Source: Hydrogenovibrio sp. 3SP14C1
Lineage (GTDB): Bacteria > Pseudomonadota > Gammaproteobacteria > Thiomicrospirales > Thiomicrospiraceae
DNA length: 64,000 nucleotides
Assembly (NCBI RefSeq): GCF_029625905.1
Contig: NZ_JARTLM010000003.1
Location: 62,001-126,000, forward strand
Reading direction: 5' to 3'
Shown: piece by piece, positions 43,087-51,763 of the stretch
Numbering within the stretch: position 1 is the first letter of the stretch
Layout of the letters: each line of letters starts with the position of its first letter
Translations under genes and position numbers: made by a program
Notes under the pieces: model-generated
Seen by the model: only the letters and a program-made list of their open reading frames with translations
Told to the model about the DNA's origin: nothing
The model's database searches: none

Positions 43087-43890
43087 ATGGCTATGAATAT
43101 TTTAACACCACAGCAATTACATAAAAACGCACCGGCTATCTTTGCCGATGCACCGGACAGAGAAGTATCAAACCGATATGGCTTTGTACCAACCATTGAT
43201 GTGGTTGATGCACTGCAAGAAGAAGGCTGGTATCCCGTCAGAGCACAACAAACCAAAACACGCGATCCGGCCAAACAATTGTTATCTCGTCATATGGTGC
43301 GTTTTAGACAAGACCCAGACAGCCAAATCAAAGTCGGTGATTCAATCAGCGAATTAGTTCTTACCAATTCACATGATAGAAGTGCGGCCTATCAACTCGA
43401 TCTAGGGTTGTTTCGTCTGGTGTGTTCCAACGGAATGGTCACCCCCGCGGGGGATCTCGGATGCATTCGTGTTAAACACGGCAAAAACATTGTGGAAAAC
43501 ATCATTGAAGGCTCTTTATCACTTGCCAATGAAATTCCGTATATCTCAGAATCCGTTGAGGATTTTCAGTCCACGCTGGTCTCTAAAGAAGAATCGCTAT
43601 TGTTCGCTAGAGCATCCTTAGCATTACGTTACGGTGAAGACTGGGAAAACCAAAGCCCCATCGACGCTGAATCACTTCTTCAAGCCAGACGAATTGAAGA
43701 TAAAGAACCCAGTCTTTGGAAAACGTTCAATCGAGTTCAAGAAAACTTTATGAAAGGAGGATTGATTGGTCGATCATCTACTGGTCGCTCAACCAGAACC
43801 CGAGCCATTCACTCTGTCGCAGAAGACGTGCGTTTAAATAGAGCGCTTTGGCAATTAGCAGAGGAGTTTTCGCATTTAAAGCAGCGTTAA
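43087..43890 (+). CDS. DUF932 phage/plasmid-like protein
   Basis: A 267-residue member of the DUF932 family, often called phage/plasmid-like protein. The conserved core includes RYGFVPTIDVVDALQEEGWYPV, MVRFRQDPDS, ELVLTNSHDRSAAYQLDLGLFRLVCSNGMV and the ISESVEDFQSTLVSKEESLLFA segment. A GGAGC site stands before the ATG, 16 bases after the previous stop. Function unknown. It is frequently adjacent to recombination genes on mobile elements and proposed to bind DNA, an untested idea. Confidence 0.82.
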   Translation: MAMNILTPQQLHKNAPAIFADAPDREVSNRYGFVPTIDVVDALQEEGWYPVRAQQTKTRDPAKQLLSRHMVRFRQDPDSQIKVGDSISELVLTNSHDRSAAYQLDLGLFRLVCSNGMVTPAGDLGCIRVKHGKNIVENIIEGSLSLANEIPYISESVEDFQSTLVSKEESLLFARASLALRYGEDWENQSPIDAESLLQARRIEDKEPSLWKTFNRVQENFMKGGLIGRSSTGRSTRTRAIHSVAEDVRLNRALWQLAEEFSHLKQR

Positions 43891-43974
43891 GTTACCTGTA
43901 AATTTTTACATCTAACTACATCTTCTGAACCAAAACGGTTTCGTTTGATATTAATTGAATAATGAGGATAAAAA

Positions 43975-44238
43975 ATGCAACCACGAACAACAATACCTAA
44001 TCAAGAGAACGTCTCGCATACATTAAATCGCTTCCTGACGCTTCAAGAAGTCATTAAGATTCTGTCTATATCCAGAAGTGCGATTTACCGTCGCATGGAT
44101 TCAAAACATGAACTGTATGACCCGACCTTCCCTCTTCCAATCAAAATTTCCGGCACAAGTTCTCGCTGGATAGAAAGCGAAATTATTGATTGGATGAACC
44201 AGGTAATCGAGCGTAATCGTCGAACTCTTATCCAATGA
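43975..44238 (+). CDS. AlpA-family regulator / excisionase
   Basis: An 87-residue protein with an N-terminal leader and a MerR-like winged helix: FLTLQEVIKILSISRSAIYRRM, then the wing FPLPIKISGTSSRWIESEIIDWM. AlpA proteins on P4-like elements activate integrase or act as excisionase. An AGGA site precedes the ATG. It faces the integrase gene convergently across a hairpin, a common arrangement for this role. Confidence 0.85.
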   Translation: MQPRTTIPNQENVSHTLNRFLTLQEVIKILSISRSAIYRRMDSKHELYDPTFPLPIKISGTSSRWIESEIIDWMNQVIERNRRTLIQ

Positions 44239-44247
44239 ATAAGCAAA

Positions 44248-44273
44248 GTCAGTACCGCAATAGCGGTACTGAC
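44248..44273. terminator. Hairpin between alpA and the integrase gene
   Basis: A perfect 11-bp stem (GTCAGTACCGC and its complement) with tetraloop AATA lies between the two convergent genes. The T-run after it is weak, so it is a probable but not textbook bidirectional terminator. Confidence 0.6.
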
Positions 44274-44319
44274 TTATACCTCATTCTTTATTTTTTCTGA
44301 AAATTTATTATAAACCCGG

Positions 44320-45555
44320 CTAAGCTGAACCATTCATTCCTAACTTTTGCAGATGATCTGACCATGCTTGCATCAATGCCTTTCGTTCTCTTAACTTTTG
44401 AGCCTTGTTATAAACACCTCTTACCCCAGAGATTTTATGGCTTAATTGAAGCTCTATCACATCCGAATCAAATCCCATCTCATTTAACATGGTACTTGCC
44501 GTATGCCTAAATCCGTGTGGCTGAATATAATCAATACCACTTCGTCTTAAAGTATTACCAAGACTGTCACGGCTGATATGACGATAACGGCCACTGCCAT
44601 ATGAAGACAAAAACACGTAAGGAGAATGACCGGTAAAGTGATTTAGATTCATTAATAACTGCTTTGCCTGATCAGACAAGGGAACGATATGATCTTTTTT
44701 TATTTTCGATGAAAATACAGTAACAACTCCCTCAGTGAAGTCCACCTCGTCCCAGCGCATACCAACCAGCTCACCTGGTCGCAAAAAAAACATAACACCC
44801 AACCGAATTGCACACAAAACTTCAAAGGAAGCTTGGGCGGATGAAAGCTGTCGCAAAAATTGACTCAGCTCTTTATCCGTGGTGAGGTGTTTAAAATGAT
44901 TAACTTCCGGTTTAACAAATATAGATTCCGGCAAAAACTTCATCACATTCTTATTACAGTATTTTTTATCAAAAGCATACTGAAACAAAGCATTAAGCAC
45001 TTGTTTGACCTTATCTCGGATTGACAAGGTACCTCGTTCCTGAATAGCTAATAGAATCGAAACAATATGTTCCTCGGTCACGTCCTCTACTGGTATTTCA
45101 CCAATTTCAGGCAGAACATGATTTGCAAATCTCTCATCATGTTTTTGTCTAGTGTAATCAGTCCATCGAGCACTAGATCCACCAAATGAAGTCGTACAAA
45201 AATTTGCAAACTCTTCGTACAGATGAACAAATGTTTTTCGGTTATCCAATTGTTGCTGAATCTGCGCTTCTTGCTGCTTCTGGAACTCTGCTTCTCTTTT
45301 TTGATCAACGGGGTCAATTCCTTGGCTAATCAATTGCTTTAAACGAATCGATTCATTGCGTGCTTGCGATAAGCTTACAATAGCTTGATCACCAATTCGA
45401 TAAGTACGTCGTTTATTTGTGATTGGTGACGTATAACGATACTCCCACTTTTTATTGCTATTAGGATAAACGGTTAAATAAAGACCATTGTAATCGGGTT
45501 TACGATAAACACGTGTTTCTGGCTTCAAATTCTTTATTTGTAAGGCTGTTAACAT
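44320..45555 (-). CDS. int: Tyrosine integrase, P4 type
   Basis: A 411-residue site-specific recombinase. The N-terminal DUF4102-type arm-binding domain starts MLTALQIKNLKPETRVY and includes the YRYTSPITNKRRTYRIG segment. The catalytic domain shows AIRLGVMFFLRPGELVGMRW with the first Arg, then HGFRHTASTML with the His-x-x-Arg pair, and GVYNKAQKLRERKALMQAW with the nucleophilic tyrosine. A methionine 29 codons further upstream is open, but that extension merely translates the TTGCATACC arm repeats (MVCK words). AAGGAG directly precedes the chosen ATG, so the shorter form is correct. It lies at the tRNA-proximal end of the element and catalyses integration at tRNA-Met. Confidence 0.95.
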   Translation of the reverse strand: MLTALQIKNLKPETRVYRKPDYNGLYLTVYPNSNKKWEYRYTSPITNKRRTYRIGDQAIVSLSQARNESIRLKQLISQGIDPVDQKREAEFQKQQEAQIQQQLDNRKTFVHLYEEFANFCTTSFGGSSARWTDYTRQKHDERFANHVLPEIGEIPVEDVTEEHIVSILLAIQERGTLSIRDKVKQVLNALFQYAFDKKYCNKNVMKFLPESIFVKPEVNHFKHLTTDKELSQFLRQLSSAQASFEVLCAIRLGVMFFLRPGELVGMRWDEVDFTEGVVTVFSSKIKKDHIVPLSDQAKQLLMNLNHFTGHSPYVFLSSYGSGRYRHISRDSLGNTLRRSGIDYIQPHGFRHTASTMLNEMGFDSDVIELQLSHKISGVRGVYNKAQKLRERKALMQAWSDHLQKLGMNGSA

Positions 45556-45570
45556 TTCTTTTCTCCTTAG

Positions 45571-45641
45571 TGGTATGCAAGACGGCTTTTTGCATACCAT
45601 TAAGTGAACACCTAAAGGTTTACATACCATTTTGCATACCA
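45571..45641. repeat. Right integrase arm-type sites
   Basis: TTGCATACCA occurs inverted at 45571-45580 and direct at 45590-45599 and 45632-45641. A one-mismatch copy, TTACATACCA, lies at 45620-45629. The last two are spaced 12 bases apart, the same spacing as at the left end. They overlap the integrase promoter region, so the integrase could also repress itself here. Confidence 0.75.
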
Positions 45642-45745
45642 CTGTGACATCAATTTATTGGAATTAACTGAAATCAATAGAGACAGATGAAAAGCGTAAC
45701 AAGAACCTAAACCCCCTATAAACAAGGGTTTCAGACATAAAAAAA

Positions 45746-45765
45746 GCCCACTTGATCAAGTGAGC
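45746..45765 (-). terminator. Terminator downstream of tRNA-Met, provided by the element
   Basis: On the minus strand, GCTCACTTGA/TCAAGTGGGC is followed by T7. It stands where the native tRNA terminator would be, just past attR. The displaced native one is at the left junction. Confidence 0.75.
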
Positions 45766-45771
45766 TTTTAG

Positions 45772-45790
45772 GAATATGGTGGCTACACCG
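45772..45790. other. attR: 19-bp core repeat in the tRNA 3' end
   Basis: GAATATGGTGGCTACACCG overlaps the last 14 bases of tRNA-Met (3' CCA included) and is identical to the left copy. The tRNA remains intact because the element provides the same end sequence. Confidence 0.9.
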
Positions 45791-45853
45791 GGATTTGAAC
45801 CTGGGACCCCATCATTATGAGTGATGTGCTCTAACCAACTGAGCTATGTAGCC
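45777..45853 (-). tRNA. tRNA-Met(CAT), elongator type
   Basis: On the minus strand a 77-base cloverleaf begins GGCTACATAGCTCAGTTGG. The anticodon stem and loop ATCACTCATAATGAT present CAT, the T-arm is GTTCAAATC, the acceptor stem is GGCTACA/TGTAGCC and CCA is encoded. The first acceptor pair is G-C and the stem is fully matched, so this is not the initiator tRNA. A tRNA-Ile2 (k2C) identity with CAT cannot be fully excluded by eye. Confidence 0.92.
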
Positions 45854-45868
45854 AAAAAAGATTGGCGT

Positions 45869-45896
45869 ATTATAGAATTTTTGAACGCCTTGTCAA
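45869..45896 (-). promoter_or_regulatory. Sigma-70 promoter of tRNA-Met
   Basis: TTGACA, 16 bases, TATAAT, both hexamers perfect, 15 bases before the tRNA start. The bases after the -10 (ACGCC) form a GC-rich discriminator typical of stringently controlled stable RNA genes. Confidence 0.88.
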
Positions 45897-45934
45897 CCTA
45901 GAGTTAACAAATTTATGAATAATTTTGTTAAAAA

Positions 45935-45957
45935 ACAGCCAGGCCTGGCTGTTTTTT
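45935..45957. terminator. Bidirectional terminator after ychF
   Basis: ACAGCCAGG and CCTGGCTGT form a perfect stem with no spacer, with A-run before and T7 after. It ends the convergent-side ychF transcript on the minus strand. Contains the CCAGGCCTGG word. Confidence 0.82.
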
Positions 45958-45971
45958 TAATAGCGGGTGAT

Positions 45972-47063
45972 TTACACGTTGAAACGGAAGTGCATAACAT
46001 CGCCGTCTTTGACGATGTATTCTTTCCCTTCTAAACGTTGTTTACCGGCCGCCTTAGCACCTGAATCCCCTTGGTGCTCAATAAAGTCATCATAGGCGGT
46101 AACTTCGGCACGGATGAAACCTTTTTCAAAGTCGGTATGAATAACCCCTGCCGCTTGAGGCGCTGTCGCGCCTTTTTTAACGGTCCAGGCACGGACTTCT
46201 TTCACACCTGCGGTAAAATAGGTTTGCAAGCCTAAGAGCTCGTAAGCGGCACGAATCAGACGATTTAGCCCAGGTTCTTCCTGACCCATTTCAGCTAGGA
46301 ACTCTGCTTTGTCTTCTTCATCCAGTTCTGCCACTTGCTCTTCAATCTCAGCACTGATTGGCACCACGACAGCCCCTTGCTCTTCTGCCACTTTTTGAAC
46401 GGCGTCTAAATATGGGTTATTTTCAAATCCATCTTCATTAACATTGGCGATATACATCATCGGTTTGATGGTCAGTAAATGCAGGTCGTGTAGCATTTTA
46501 CGCTCGTCATCAGTCAACTCAACCAAGCGAACCAGCTTGCCGCCTTCAACTTCTTTAAGAACTTTTTCATACAAAGCTTGCTTAGCGAGCGCTTCTTTGT
46601 CGCCACTTTTGGCGACACGAATCACTTTTTGAACGGCTTTTTCTAGTGATTCCATATCGGCCAAAATCAGTTCCATATTGATAATTTCAATATCGGATAG
46701 CGGATCGACCTTACCGGCAACGTGAACGATATCATCATTTTCAAAACAACGTACCACTTGAACAATGGCATCGGTTTCACGGATGTTCGCTAAGAACTTA
46801 TTACCAAGCCCTTCTCCTTTGGAAGCCCCTTCAACCAAACCTGCGATATCCATAAAATCGACCGTAGCCGATAGGATGCGCTCTGGCTTAACAATTTCTG
46901 CGAGCGCTTGCTCACGAGGATCGGGAACAGGAACAACACCGACATTCGGCTCAATGGTACAAAATGGATAGTTGGCAGATTCGATCCCTGCATTGGTTAA
47001 TGCATTAAATAAGGTCGACTTACCGACATTTGGTAAGCCAACGATGCCGCACTTAATTGCCAT
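45972..47063 (-). CDS. ychF: Redox-regulated ATPase/GTPase-like YchF
   Basis: A 363-residue P-loop protein of the Obg-like YchF/OLA1 family. Walker A is [15 protein letters not shown] at residue 8, then [20 protein letters not shown] (switch region with DxAG) and NVNEDG where the G4 motif of GTPases is altered, consistent with ATP use. A C-terminal TGS domain is visible from about residue 280 ([33 protein letters not shown]). Binds ribosomes and is linked to stress responses. The order prs-rplY-pth-ychF is the usual gammaproteobacterial one. Confidence 0.97.
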   Translation of the reverse strand: MAIKCGIVGLPNVGKSTLFNALTNAGIESANYPFCTIEPNVGVVPVPDPREQALAEIVKPERILSATVDFMDIAGLVEGASKGEGLGNKFLANIRETDAIVQVVRCFENDDIVHVAGKVDPLSDIEIINMELILADMESLEKAVQKVIRVAKSGDKEALAKQALYEKVLKEVEGGKLVRLVELTDDERKMLHDLHLLTIKPMMYIANVNEDGFENNPYLDAVQKVAEEQGAVVVPISAEIEEQVAELDEEDKAEFLAEMGQEEPGLNRLIRAAYELLGLQTYFTAGVKEVRAWTVKKGATAPQAAGVIHTDFEKGFIRAEVTAYDDFIEHQGDSGAKAAGKQRLEGKEYIVKDGDVMHFRFNV

Positions 47064-47146
47064 TTTGAACTCCTAAATCAGTGAAAATTAATTTGATATT
47101 TCGTTGTTTGTTTTGTGGAAACCTGACACGACCAATGCGCAAATGA

Positions 47147-47725
47147 TTACGCCTTGGTGTGCAACTGGTTCATGGCACGAGCCATATCATCATTGAGCAG
47201 GTCAGGCAATACGCGAGTGGCGTCATAAATTGCATCATCAATTAAGGTTCTATCCGTTTTTGATGACGCTTTAAGAACATAATCCACTACTTGATTGCGG
47301 TCACCTGGATGACCGATCCCTAACCGGAGTCGTTTAAACTCTTTCGTGCCTAAAGCGGCAATAGTGTCTCTTAACCCATTATGCCCACCATGACCGCCGC
47401 CCGTTTTGAGCTTGGCGACGCCAGGGTCTAAATCCAATTCATCATGCACCACCAAAATTTCTTCTGGGGCGATTTTATAAAATTTAGCGATCGCTTGAAT
47501 GGATTGCCCACTCCGATTCATAAAGGTCATCGGTTTAAGCAACCAGACATCCAGACCGTTAGATTGAACTCGAGCCGCTTCCCCTAAGAATTTGGTTTCT
47601 GGACGAAATTGAACATTGAACTGGCGCGCAACTTCCTCCACAAACCAAAAACCCGCATTATGTCGGGTCTGTTCATATTGTCCGCCTGGGTTACCAAGAC
47701 CAACAATGAGTTTAACAGATGACAT
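47147..47725 (-). CDS. pth: Peptidyl-tRNA hydrolase
   Basis: A 192-residue enzyme that recycles peptidyl-tRNA released from ribosomes. Signature elements are [20 protein letters not shown] with the catalytic histidine, [17 protein letters not shown] with the conserved aspartate, and [12 protein letters not shown], the tRNA-binding glycine loop. It lies between rplY and ychF, spaced by 33 and 83 bases, and is presumably co-transcribed with them. Length and motifs are normal. Confidence 0.97.
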   Translation of the reverse strand: MSSVKLIVGLGNPGGQYEQTRHNAGFWFVEEVARQFNVQFRPETKFLGEAARVQSNGLDVWLLKPMTFMNRSGQSIQAIAKFYKIAPEEILVVHDELDLDPGVAKLKTGGGHGGHNGLRDTIAALGTKEFKRLRLGIGHPGDRNQVVDYVLKASSKTDRTLIDDAIYDATRVLPDLLNDDMARAMNQLHTKA

Positions 47726-47758
47726 ATGCGGGCTTTCTTATGCTGTAAACGTTAATAA

Positions 47759-48340
47759 TTAACGTTTAACTTTATTGATACCAACAACCGCTTGGTCATA
47801 GTCAGTATTACCGTGTGTTAGAGCAGTTAGCTGAACACCTTTAGGCAATGTTAACTGTGACAAACGTAGGTTTGTACCCGCTTCTAATCCAGAAACGTCT
47901 ACTTCGATTGCTGTTGGTAAATCTTTCGCTAAACAGCTTACTTCAACTGTTGTTTGCATGAATGACATCAAGCCACCAATTTTAACACCAGGTGAAGCTT
48001 CCTTACCTTTGAACTTAAGTGGTACACGCTTAACAACGATTGCTTTATCAGAAGCACGTTGGAAATCGATGTGCGTGATAAAACCACTCGCTGGATGACG
48101 CTGTAGATCTTTGATGATGCAATTTTCTGCATCGCCTGCACCTTTCAGTGTCAAAACAGTGTTATACAAATCAGCGTCTAATTTAAGTGCACGCTCGATT
48201 TCATTACTTTTTAATGCGATTGATTTTGCCTCTACGTCACCACCATAGATGATCGCAGGTACTTTCCCCGCATGACGAAGGCGGCGGCTCGCACCTTTCC
48301 CTTCTTCAGTACGAAGTTCTGCAGTCCATTCTTGACTCAT
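47759..48340 (-). CDS. rplY: Ribosomal protein bL25, Ctc-type with C-terminal extension
   Basis: With the ATG after GGAG as start, 193 residues, beginning MSQEWTAELRTEEGKGASRRLRHAGKVPAIIYGG. The N-terminal bL25 domain binds 5S rRNA. The extra beta-rich domain from about residue 95 (VPLKFKGKEASPGVKIGG, VDVSGLEAGTNLRLSQL) makes it the long Ctc/TL5 type rather than the short E. coli form. An in-frame upstream start 30 codons earlier has no good ribosome site. It lies between prs and pth as usual. Confidence 0.95.
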   Translation of the reverse strand: MSQEWTAELRTEEGKGASRRLRHAGKVPAIIYGGDVEAKSIALKSNEIERALKLDADLYNTVLTLKGAGDAENCIIKDLQRHPASGFITHIDFQRASDKAIVVKRVPLKFKGKEASPGVKIGGLMSFMQTTVEVSCLAKDLPTAIEVDVSGLEAGTNLRLSQLTLPKGVQLTALTHGNTDYDQAVVGINKVKR

Positions 48341-48551
48341 TTTTCTTACTCCATAAAGCCAGACGTGTTCGTTGTCTGCCATAATTAACGGGATTTTAGC
48401 CCCAACTACTCCATGCTCGCGACCAAGCACGGAAACAAAGAGCGGTATTATACTGAATTTTGACCAAACTTAAAGAGGGATTGTTAGAAAAAACAAGGTT
48501 TTATCGTGATACGGAGAGCGTGAGAAACCAAAAAGCGCCCCCTAAAACGCA

Positions 48552-48576
48552 AAAACCACCAGGCATGGTGGTTTTT
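48552..48576 (-). terminator. Terminator downstream of prs
   Basis: A stem ACCACCA/TGGTGGT with loop GGCA and A/T-rich flanks gives T5 on the minus strand. It lies about 20 bases after the prs stop codon. It separates prs from rplY, which would then need its own promoter. Confidence 0.75.
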
Positions 48577-48593
48577 TAAAAGACAAATCGTGA

Positions 48594-49559
48594 TTAACGA
48601 ATCGGCATTAACTCAGAAACCGACTCTTCTTGGTGAACACGTCGGATGGTTTCACCCAAGACAGAAGCAACTGAAACACGACGGATTTTATCCGATGCCA
48701 AACCGGCTTCAGATAATGGAATCGTGTCGGTTACAACCAACTCGGTTAAACAAGATTTATTAATATTATCGACCGCTGGACCCGATAAAACAGCATGCAC
48801 GACATAAGCAGTGACACTATTAGCGCCATGTTCTTTTAAAGCTTCTGCCGCTTTACACAATGTCCCAGCTGTATCGACCATATCATCGACCAAAATACAG
48901 TCTCGCCCTGAAACGTCACCGATGATATTCATAATCTGAGCCACGTTGGCTTTTGGACGACGCTTATCAATAATCGCCATTTCGCAGCCTAAGGCTTTCG
49001 CAACCGCTCGAGCTCGCACAACACCACCCATATCAGGTGACACCACCATCATGTTATCTTCGGCGATATGGCCTGAGGCACGCATATCCTCAACCAACGT
49101 TGGCGACCCATAAATATTGTCAACCGGAATATCAAAGAAGCCTTGGATTTGATCAGCATGCAAATCAACCGTAATCACACGGTCAGCACCTGCAACCGTA
49201 ATCATATCAGCAGCTAAACGCGCTGTAATGGGTACACGGGCTGAATGCGGACGACGATCTTGTCGTGCAAAGCCATAATAAGGGACAACTGCCGTAATAC
49301 GTTTGGCGGATGCACGCTTTAATGCGTCAATCATCACCAATAATTCCATTAAATTAACGGCAGGTTCAGGGGTACATGTCGGTTGCAAAACGTAAACATC
49401 TTTTCCTCGGACGGATTCATTAATTTGAACCATAATCTCGCCATCACTAAAGCGACCTACATCTGCTTTACCAAGAGGGATTTCAATTGAGGAGGAGATA
49501 CTTTCAGCCAGGCTGACATTTGCGTTTCCGGCAAATAATCGGACATTTTTGTAAGCCAT
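48594..49559 (-). CDS. prs: Ribose-phosphate pyrophosphokinase (PRPP synthase)
   Basis: A 321-residue class I PRPP synthase that converts ribose-5-phosphate and ATP to PRPP for nucleotide, histidine and tryptophan synthesis. Motifs: [14 protein letters not shown] near the start, the ATP-loop segment [55 protein letters not shown], the KRRP catalytic loop and the PRPP-binding [20 protein letters not shown]-like site is upstream. It is located downstream of tRNA-Gln on the same strand and may be co-transcribed with it. Confidence 0.97.
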   Translation of the reverse strand: MAYKNVRLFAGNANVSLAESISSSIEIPLGKADVGRFSDGEIMVQINESVRGKDVYVLQPTCTPEPAVNLMELLVMIDALKRASAKRITAVVPYYGFARQDRRPHSARVPITARLAADMITVAGADRVITVDLHADQIQGFFDIPVDNIYGSPTLVEDMRASGHIAEDNMMVVSPDMGGVVRARAVAKALGCEMAIIDKRRPKANVAQIMNIIGDVSGRDCILVDDMVDTAGTLCKAAEALKEHGANSVTAYVVHAVLSGPAVDNINKSCLTELVVTDTIPLSEAGLASDKIRRVSVASVLGETIRRVHQEESVSELMPIR

Positions 49560-49621
49560 TTAAGGCAACTCCTATGGCGAATACCAGGGAAAAAATGATT
49601 TGAAGAATTAGGGTAGGATAA

Positions 49622-49696
49622 TGGCTGGGCTAGCAGGATTCGAACCTGCGCATGACTGGATCAAAACCAGTTGCCTTACCGCTTGGCTATAGCCCA
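49622..49696 (-). tRNA. tRNA-Gln(TTG)
   Basis: On the minus strand a 75-base cloverleaf begins TGGGCTATAGCCAAGCGG, with anticodon loop TTTTGAT (anticodon TTG), T-arm GGTTCGAATCC and an encoded CCA end. The unpaired U at the 5' end is typical of bacterial tRNA-Gln. Lies just upstream of prs. Confidence 0.95.
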
Positions 49697-49729
49697 ACTT
49701 TTTATCGCTGTCATTTAAGACAGGTGCGT

Positions 49730-49757
49730 ATTATCCATGTTCCACGCTTCAAATCAA
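49730..49757 (-). promoter_or_regulatory. Promoter of tRNA-Gln (and probably prs)
   Basis: TTGATT, 16 bases, GATAAT on the minus strand, about 33 bases before the tRNA. The ATACGC that follows the -10 resembles the discriminator of the tRNA-Met promoter. Confidence 0.65.
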
Positions 49758-49827
49758 GCCTTTTTCGGAAAAAGTTTTATAAAAAGTTAAAAACATTTCT
49801 GAAATTTAAAAGATCTTAATAGAGCTT

Positions 49828-51648
49828 TCACGAAGACAAGTCTAACAAAATTCTTTGCAGACGTTGGTTATCTGGAAACTTTGAATGATATTTTTTCCAT
49901 AAACGCGTTGCAGCTTCTTTTTTATTCAAGCGCCACTGGGTATGAATTAAATGAATCAAAACCTCATCATCCAGTTGTATTTTCAAGGCACGTTTTAAAT
50001 AAGATTCTGCTTCTTGATACTGTCCTTTCTGATAAGCCAACCAACCTCGGCTGTCTAACACATAAAAACGATTAGGCGCTAAAGACAAAGCTCTATCCAA
50101 CAACTTGGTCGCCAATTCCAACTCACGCTTTTGTTCAGCATAGAAATAACCTAGTGCGTTTAAGACATCGACATCATTCGGATCAATCGTCAAGGCTTGC
50201 TTTAAGTTCGCCTCATAACGATCAAACAGCTCCAAGTCATAGAACAACATCGCCTGCATCAAATACAATTCAACCTGATTCTTGTCGATCTTCAACGCTT
50301 GGTCGTACTCTTCAATCGCTTTTTCTTTTTCACCAGACAAGTTATAAAAGATAGCCTTTCCGCGGTACAGTTTTATCTGATCTTCAGGAGAAATCGCCTT
50401 CACGGCATTCAAGTTTTCAATCGTTTTTTTCAGCCCAATCGAAGAAAATTCAATTTCAGCAATATGCAGCTTGGCATCGACCAAATAATCATTCGACTTG
50501 ATCATCTCATAATATTCTTTAGATTGTTTCAGGTGATTTTGTTCTTGTGCAGACACCCCTAAATAGTAAAGTGCGCTAGAACGATACTGCGGAACCCCTT
50601 TCAACTCTTTTAAGAGCTTTTCCGCACTGGCAAATTCATCTCGCTCTAACCGCAATAACGCCACAGAAAGCTTTGAGGTATATGCTTTGGGTTCATTCTT
50701 AATAATTCGAAGATAGCGTTTTTCAGCTTTTTGATAAAAGCCCGCCTTTACTTCTAAGCGCGCATACCGTTCTTGCATCAACCAATCATCGCCATGATCA
50801 TCAACATAGTCTTCCAAGCGTTTCATACCTAAAGTCGCTTGATTCGATTTCAAATAAGCATTGGCAAGCAGTCGATTGGTTTCACGGTAAACTTTAGCCG
50901 CCACAAAAGCTTCCTCATCTTTTTCCACTTCTTTTTTATATAAAGAGGCCGCCTGTTCTAAATATTGAATAGCAGTTGGATAATCACCATAGGTTTCTGC
51001 TGCAGCTCCCAAACCATAAATACCGGCAGGTTCATTTGGATAGAGTTTTTGCAAAGCGGTTAAAAAAGACAATCCGTATTCTGCCGGAGCCGTTTGTGGC
51101 ACACGAATGGAGGAAGCGATTAAATCTTGCGCTAAAGTATTCGTTGAAAGCGCCTGATAACGCTTCCAGAAGGTAATGCCTTGCTGAACATTCCCTTCTC
51201 TTACTGACATTAAATATGACGCTTTCCAAGCAACGGCTTCGTCAGGAGAAACATCTCGCCAGAGCTTGGCCGATTCTTTTATCGCGCTTAAATCATAGGT
51301 CGACATCGACAGTTGAAATACGCGCTCTACCAGCTTAGGGTCTCGTGTTTCAGCTGCAACGGGATACAACACACCAAAAGCCGCACTGTTTTCACCTTTT
51401 TGCACTAACATTTCCGCTAATAATATTTGATACATTGTTTGCGGCGACATTTTTGCGGTCGGCATGTCTGCTTGATTTTCTTTGATCGTTTCTGGTGAAC
51501 GTTCAGCCGCCTCGGAATCCGGCGACAAGGCTGGTTCTTCTGGTTTTTCTGTTAACTGACTACAGGCTGTTAAGTTTAAAAACACCCCCAAACAGATGAC
51601 AAAAACAGCGGGCCATTGTCTTTTTTTCTGTATCAAATTTTTCCCCAT
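49828..51648 (-). CDS. Tetratricopeptide-repeat lipoprotein
   Basis: A 606-residue protein with a lipoprotein signal (hydrophobic segment ending LNLTACSQ, cysteine near residue 29), so anchored to a membrane on the periplasmic side. The rest consists of TPR-type helix pairs, clearest at the C-terminus: AIEEYDQALKIDKNQVELYLMQAMLFYD, ANLKQALTIDPNDVDVLNALGYF and ATKLLDRALSLAPNRFYVLDSRGWLAYQKG. Such proteins assemble complexes. In many gammaproteobacteria a gene like this lies opposite hemA, followed by lolB and ispE; those two are not present here. Exact partner unknown. Confidence 0.88.
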   Translation of the reverse strand: MGKNLIQKKRQWPAVFVICLGVFLNLTACSQLTEKPEEPALSPDSEAAERSPETIKENQADMPTAKMSPQTMYQILLAEMLVQKGENSAAFGVLYPVAAETRDPKLVERVFQLSMSTYDLSAIKESAKLWRDVSPDEAVAWKASYLMSVREGNVQQGITFWKRYQALSTNTLAQDLIASSIRVPQTAPAEYGLSFLTALQKLYPNEPAGIYGLGAAAETYGDYPTAIQYLEQAASLYKKEVEKDEEAFVAAKVYRETNRLLANAYLKSNQATLGMKRLEDYVDDHGDDWLMQERYARLEVKAGFYQKAEKRYLRIIKNEPKAYTSKLSVALLRLERDEFASAEKLLKELKGVPQYRSSALYYLGVSAQEQNHLKQSKEYYEMIKSNDYLVDAKLHIAEIEFSSIGLKKTIENLNAVKAISPEDQIKLYRGKAIFYNLSGEKEKAIEEYDQALKIDKNQVELYLMQAMLFYDLELFDRYEANLKQALTIDPNDVDVLNALGYFYAEQKRELELATKLLDRALSLAPNRFYVLDSRGWLAYQKGQYQEAESYLKRALKIQLDDEVLIHLIHTQWRLNKKEAATRLWKKYHSKFPDNQRLQRILLDLSS

Positions 51649-51763
51649 TCCTGATTAAAGTGATGAAAAAGTCTTTCAAAACTTGCAATTAGACACATAA
51701 TTTAGCAAAATTACGCCTCTTTGATTGCATTATTTTTCCCTTTTTTGGCAAAATCGATTCCTT

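Larger units (their letters stand above)
24218..45790. mobile_element. Integrative element in tRNA-Met(CAT), about 21.5 kb, carrying a type III-like R-M block
   Basis: Bounded by a 19-bp direct repeat, GAATATGGTGGCTACACCG. One copy is the 3' end of tRNA-Met and the other lies 21,554 bases away. A P4-type tyrosine integrase lies next to the tRNA end and an AlpA-like regulator next to it. TTGCATACCA repeats flank both ends. Cargo genes differ in style from the core: they are more A-rich to the eye and include restriction-modification, HipA-like and replication genes. No conjugation genes (relaxase, T4SS) are visible, so it is probably mobilised by another element or by an excision/replication mode using the YagK/YfjJ-type Rep. 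No tra or capsid genes are seen; a satellite-type or integrative mobilisable element is the best description. Confidence 0.9.

Noticed and set aside
45556..45642. Longer integrase start with repeated MVCK
   Set aside because: The extra residues are the translation of arm-site repeats, and the ribosome site lies just before the internal ATG.
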